DNA of 64,000 nucleotides, taken from NCBI RefSeq assembly GCF_901709675.1, contig NC_051098.1, positions 5,592,000 through 5,655,999 on the forward strand. The letters run 5' to 3'. The notes beneath the pieces are model-generated. The model searched no databases and was not told the origin of the DNA. It saw only the letters and a program-made list of their open reading frames with translations. The position numbers were made by a program, and so were the translations under genes. Position 1 is the first letter of the stretch; every line of letters starts with the position of its first letter. This stretch comes from Syngnathus acus. Lineage: Eukaryota > Chordata > Actinopteri > Syngnathiformes > Syngnathidae. This document shows, piece after piece, positions 58,323 to 64,000 of this stretch.

Positions 58323-61300
58323 AGAGAGAGAAAACTATGACGTCAAAACAGCTAGGTGTCTTCTGAGCATTAGTATTATACGACAAGTAAAAAAAAACTA
58401 AACCCAACAAAGGAATATGTCAAATATCAATATTCACTGTGCGATACAGTATAAGCAACATAATGGCTCTCAGAAAACAAAAGTAATGCTTGGGTGACAT
58501 GGAAAAAAAGAGAAGGAAAAATTTTATCTATAAATTATTTATCTGCAATACTTAGTGTTTTATCGTCTACTTCTCATTACAAAGTGGTATGTCATGATTT
58601 AACACTTTTCCCTAAGGTTAAAGTATGAGCTTGTCCTTGTGACCATAAATAATTCAAAATTCACTAAAAATAAATACTCCATGCATATGTGCCATGACAG
58701 AAAGGTGAAACGACTTCAAATACTTCATATACAAATTCATTTTTTAAATGGAGGAATGACATCATTTTCATCACGTTTATCTCCACCCTTTTGCGTCCCT
58801 TGTGAATGGATTATGCTGATGGCTGTCGTGAACACCGCCTCTGGCAAGTGTGTGCGCGTGTGTGTATGTGTGTGTGTGTGTCTCACAGAGGAGTTGCATG
58901 ACTAGGCCTTTGCATGTAATGTCAAGTAAATGCATGCATGCATCTGTCAGCAAAATTATAATTGTGCATGTCCTTTTTGCATTCTCCCTATCATGAATGT
59001 GATGCATGACATGCTGTGTTGACACTCTTACATTAAGGCTTTCTTCAAGACACGTTAGAATTCGTCTGTGAGATTTGTTGTTCACTCATTCGGAAGAACA
59101 TTTGTGAGCTCAGGGGTCACTGACGCTGGACCGGAGTGACATTTGATGGGGTTAAGGTCATCGTTCTGTGTGATCCCAAATACACTATTTCTCAAATGTG
59201 AGTTAAAACGCATAAATGCAAACGTTGCCCTGTATTGTATGGTAAAACTGGAAAAGAAAACTGTTAGGGTAATAACAGTGCACATTCCAACTCCAACATA
59301 GCATCTTTATTTCAGCGACTAAAATGCATCACACGCTAACAAGTCCTGCATGCACTGAGCTCATTTGAAATTCACACACATCATTTCCTCCGAGCATCTC
59401 CCATCCTCCCTCCACCCTTCAAGAACGCACGGCTAAGTGGAGTGCTTTTACCGAACGTTGTTGTAGCCATGTAAGGCTACTGACGCCAGCTTGTCATCCT
59501 ACTCCTATTGCTGCAAGAGCAAAGTGCGTCACAACTCCCATAACCCACTTCTCTTTGTCAGCTTTCTGCTTTCATTGATTGACATTGACGATGCCGGGCA
59601 TTCCAGGTCCACACCCATCAAACACTTATCCTCCATTAGGAGCCGCATGTATACTGACAAACATTTTATTTCTTTTATCATTTTCTTCCCTCTTGAAATG
59701 CTACAATTGTTATCACAGGACAATCAGGCAACCACAAAACATTATGGGACAAAACAACAATTTGGGAGAAGAGAAGTAGCGGATGGAATTGTGCCGAACA
59801 GTGTTAAGCTGGCATGTTGAGGAGTACTGAATTTGAGGGAAAGGAACAAAATGCTTCTTTTTTAAATGTGTAAAGCATAAATGCATACTTAGGGTGTCAG
59901 TATTTCACATAACGATAATCACAACATAATATGAATAATCAGAAACGTGATAGGATGATCTTCCAGAGAGCCAGTGTTTCGTTACTATGCAACATATGAC
60001 ATCACGAGTCTGCTAACAGTCGCTCTAGCACTTAGCTGCTCTACACTATGTCATCGATGTGTGCCTCAGCCTCTGTGAGTGAGACACGCATCTGAACATT
60101 ATGGCGGAGAAATAAAAGCACTCCCAGATGCATAGGATTTAATACTACACTCGATTATCTGATTAGTTAATGTAAAGCTAAACTGGACAATCCAAGACAA
60201 ACATACGTACTGTCAGGAGACTGTTGACTGAGCACAAGCCACAAGGAAGTAGAGACACACAAACACACACACAAAGCACAACCTCTATGATACTTAGCTG
60301 TTCAGTAAGACACTCAGTAGAAACACTTGGTAGCATTTTGCAATAAATATTTAGCTGACATGTGCTTGTGAGTGTACTTTGAGTATACAGTAATTTTCTA
60401 TGCCACATTGTGTATACTGTGCAGTACTGTCTTTGCAGAAAGGAAGAACTAAATCACCTATTTTGGACTGAACCTTTATGAGCTGTTTCTTCTTCAATAA
60501 ATAATTGCACTGAACAGTGGTTAGTCGTGTTGATGTTCTACTGTAGCTTGCGAGTTTGAGTGATGGATCGCAGAGCACAGAACAGATGCCAGTAAGGTTT
60601 TATAAATCTTTTTAATGTCCATAACAACTTCAAGGGGGAAAGACAGGAGCAATCATACAAAGAAAAACTTGCTAGGCGACGAGCAGAATAGCGAGCAGAG
60701 TGATGGAAACCAGGAGAACACAAATAACAACCAAAAAAAATAACAGAGGAAAAAAATAGCTAAGTACAAAACTTGGTATACAAATTGTAACAAATACAAA
60801 GAAGAAAAGGGGCATAGGTAACATTCCAGAAACAAAGAATCATCTGGCCCACTTTTGCCCCTAATGCCGACCTTGACCTTGAATGCTTTTCCAAAATTAG
60901 ATAAAAGCCAGACTTTATAAAGATCGACAATGCAATGCAGTTCAGTTACTTTAGTCTTTTGTTGGACAAGTTCAACCACTGAACTGTTTTAACAGAATGA
61001 ATTTAAAAGTCTGGGGGAATACATATTTCCTCAAAATGATTCAAATGGATCACAAACTTCACGTTTAATTTCCCTACAAATAACCTGTGGTGGGCTAGAC
61101 TTTGAGAAGAGGGTTTTGCGCCGTTGTGGGCGTGAACACAGACGATTTGATCCACCATAGTAGAAAAAGCTCCTCTCATTCCCTTTAAAATCGGCACGCA
61201 ATAGGTACACAGTCCTTATCGTGGTGGAAATTCAAACTGATTTGCTGGAGTCCATGCAGGAGATCAAAGTAGTACATTTATAAGGTACGGCAAGCAGACC

Positions 61301-64000
61301 TGACGGATGATGTAAAGTTGTCTAGGGAGATGACAGATCTGCAAAGTGGGCACATGGATGTGTCGGTGTGTTTGTTTTCATGTGTCAGTCATGTGACTGA
61401 CAGGTGACTAGTCTTGGGTGTAGCTCATATCTCACCTTGCATGCTCCCCCATGAATGAAATTGTTTTCACTCTTTGTGTCACCACGACATCAATGAACTG
61501 TCCACCTCTGATCGGAAATGGCATTGCCCTAGTATCTTCTATGAAGCAGCTAACAAGGAAACCTATTTTTGGGGTCACTTTTGTGCACAGCTTGGTCTTT
61601 GTGCTCAACTGTGTGAGATTCTCTTCAAATGATAGGACAGTGCTACCTTACTGACTGTAACAGGAGTGAGATTTTTAAGTAGAAGGTGCACAGATGGATG
61701 GATGGATTTACAGCAGATTCAACACCAGACCAAAACCTGCCTTGCCTCTCACCGAGCATATTTTGGAGCTAAAACACACCATTGAGTAAGTAACAAGGCA
61801 ATCCTTGTCCAGGGCCACCAAACCTCATCTGGACAGCCAGCGGGGAAGCCACTATATGTTTGTGAGCGTGTGCATGTGTATACAGGTCTGGTAAAAAAGT
61901 ATTTGCTGCTGCCTTTTAGTAGCAAGCTGTGGCAGCTTCCTTTCACACTTTTTCTTTTTTGCTCTTTTTTTCCCTCTGGCCCTCACTTCTGTGTGAAAGC
62001 ATTATGGCATGGAGCCACATTCGCATGGCCTCGTGACAAACACACGAAAAGAAACACAAAGGCCAACTAACAATGTGCGATTGAGTTAAACTTGCTCGAG
62101 CGCCGAGTGCACGCGAGGGCTCCGAGCGTTGTGATTAGTCTGAGCACTACGACCGACTCGTTGTCCTTTTACACTTCTGCTGTGCTTGGCAGCCGACCAT
62201 CTCCCTCCCCCTCTGGTTTCCTCCCCCATCTTTCAACGCTTTGCCTTTCCCCTAAACCTTCCTCCTTCCAAGATTTCTCCCCCGTCATGCAGTGAAGTTT
62301 CTTTGAACGAGTTTGGCCAATGACGTACTTTGCTGTTTGACTGCAGCTATAAACCGAATTCACATTTTTCATTCACATATTTTTTTTAAATATTACTATA
62401 CCTAGTGATGGGGAAATGAACACCACACCACAAAAGTCCAACCCCTGAAGACACCACTCATGGCATAACTATCTGCTATCGAGGGCGACCTACGATTGTC
62501 CGAAGCAGAGATACGGGGATAATTTCCGGCCGATAATCCTGCAGTGTAAACGGGGCTTTAGCATATAGTAGCATAAGTAAGCTATCGTAAATTTAGGACA
62601 CAACATTAGCTTTTGTCATACTGAAGAAAACGGAATATATTTTCTGCAAACATCTAATCTATTATTTACTTTACAAAAAGTCAAGGAAAAGCTTCTGCTT
62701 TGATCATTTTTGGTGTGTCTTTCTTCAAACAGTATATTTGACAATGTCTAAGTTACTTTGATGCATGCTCCAAGTCTGACGGTTCATTATTGGTTTGATT
62801 CTGATTCTTTTAAGAGTTGCATCATGAATATTTCAAAAGTACTTTCTTCTCAAAGAGTTAGAGAAAACCACATAAGAGATGACTGTAAGTACTTTAAAGG
62901 AGTGATTGATGAGCCGTGAGTGTTGGGGTTTTGTAAAATTCCAGCCCATTTGCTCATTACCATGTCTGCTGAATGAATGGCAAATTATTGAAGACAACCT
63001 TGCAGATCCCACATTTGTTTCATTAATTCAAACGTTGTTGGCTTCCTATCGAGCAGTTAAACTCTCAAAATGTTGTGTGTTTATTTGAAATGAAGACCAA
63101 TTTTCTCAGGGGTCCCTAAGGAAGCGCTAATAAGCCTTGATGAACTCAGAGAGCCCTGGAAACGAGAACAGGTTGTGTGTCCCTCAGGAAATTCATTTGC
63201 GTCAAAGAGAGAATGTGGGCCTCCCCTCAAATAGACTTCTGAGCACATGTCTTTCCTTTAAAATCTTTTGAAAGTCTCCCTCCCACTCCCCCTCTGACAC
63301 AGATACTGCAAATGATGTGATGATGACTATGTTACGCAACGGAGCATTGCCTTATCAGAGGTCTGACTTCTATTTGTAAAGGGTCGAATATTTCAGAGAA
63401 AAAACATTTACTCCAGAGTACTGAACCTGAAAAACAGTTAATGCGTTCTTCTTATTTTATAGACAGACACTTTTAACAACGTATTCTTGTGCTCGTCTTG
63501 AACAATCACATTGATTGACCTTCATGTTCTCATACATGAGCAAGCACGTTGTGCTTAATTCTCCCCGTCTTCCAACTGTGCTGGGGAAGTGTACCGTGAT
63601 TGGGCTGAAAACTCGTGCTCAACACAGACTCAAGGGTCATCACTGCCCGAGCAGGTTGTGTGCCTAGCGTGAGCACACTCTTTTAAATATGTAATTGTAC
63701 TTATTCATTTTTTACCATCTTTTTGACCACGTACTGCCATCCTGCCTCGTCCTTTCTCGGCTGGGTCGGATAGCCGGGTCCTCACAGCAAATGTCTCAGT
63801 GATGTCATCAATGATGTTACAATACAAGGTCTGGTGATATGTTGCTGTTTAAACTTCTGACCTAAAGTAAAGTTGAACTATAGCTAACTAAATAAAAAAT
63901 GGCATCAATCATACCTATTTACTGTTTGTGAGTGCCTTGTGTTGGCCATCTGGTTTCATTAAATGTATTATGGTTGTCTCTTGGTATCTCACTGTGATAA

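Larger units (their letters stand above)
52381..64000. other. pde3a: Probable pde3a 5' intron, no coding exon seen
   Basis: About 11.6 kb upstream of the first visible pde3a exon. I find no segment resembling the remaining N-terminal PDE3A exons (transmembrane part, RRPSLPC- or WDWDLKQW-like segment), so these should lie further right. Contents: an unassigned 85-codon frame at 53726-53983 (- strand), (TG)n and (AAGG)n microsatellites, and otherwise moderately AT-rich sequence without recognisable genes. Since the first introns of PDE3A are very long in vertebrates, regulatory elements are possible but none can be named. Confidence 0.5.

Noticed and set aside
60600-60980. Hydrophobic 108-residue - strand frame
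   Set aside because: F/L-rich product of a purine-rich + strand, with low-complexity composition and no motif.

Overview
The window is nuclear DNA of a ray-finned (teleost) fish. The evidence is spliced vertebrate genes whose reconstructed proteins closely follow mammalian family members, GT-AG introns, a eukaryotic tRNA gene, and teleost-type interspersed repeats (tRNA-headed SINE copies, Tc1-like, pogo-like and hAT-like MITEs, solo LTRs) together with many long tetranucleotide microsatellites. The species cannot be fixed from sequence alone; a percomorph is a guess. There are no bacterial, phage or CRISPR features.

Layout from left to right: (1) rflnb-like refilin gene, + strand, 3 exons, 1370-3563; (2) an intact tRNA-Val(AAC) gene, - strand, 4875-4947; (3) dus4l, tRNA dihydrouridine synthase, + strand, 6 exons, 5548-7336; (4) bcap29, an ER membrane chaperone/sorting protein, + strand, 7 coding exons, 8696-10416; (5) slco1c1-like organic anion/thyroid hormone transporter, - strand, 14 coding exons, 13639-30228, with a possible untranslated first exon near 33.3 kb; (6) an 11.7 kb gene-free interval rich in repeats; (7) pde3a-like cGMP-inhibited phosphodiesterase, - strand, 14 exons seen between 41984 and 52380, with its 5' exon(s) beyond the right edge, so that 52.4-64 kb is best read as pde3a intron.

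Every coding model was built by eye from splice sites and reading phase. In all five genes the exon phases join without a frame break: refilin 205 aa, DUS4L 314 aa, BCAP29 238 aa, SLCO1C1 685 aa, PDE3A at least 846 aa. The genes do not form a pathway. The dus4l-bcap29 pair and the slco1c1-pde3a pair each match a known vertebrate neighbourhood (human 7q22 and 12p12 respectively), while refilin B lies on 17p13 in human, so the window joins three ancestral blocks.

I found no credible new multi-gene system. The most unusual items are a nested inverted repeat made of two 66-bp palindromes in opposite orientation (35914-36283), a GC-AG intron that is needed to keep slco1c1 in frame, a bcap29 splice donor that runs directly into a 187-bp microsatellite, a full-length SINE with a 13-bp target duplication, a solo LTR with a 5-bp target duplication, and two distant loci that share the same decayed AT-rich minisatellite.
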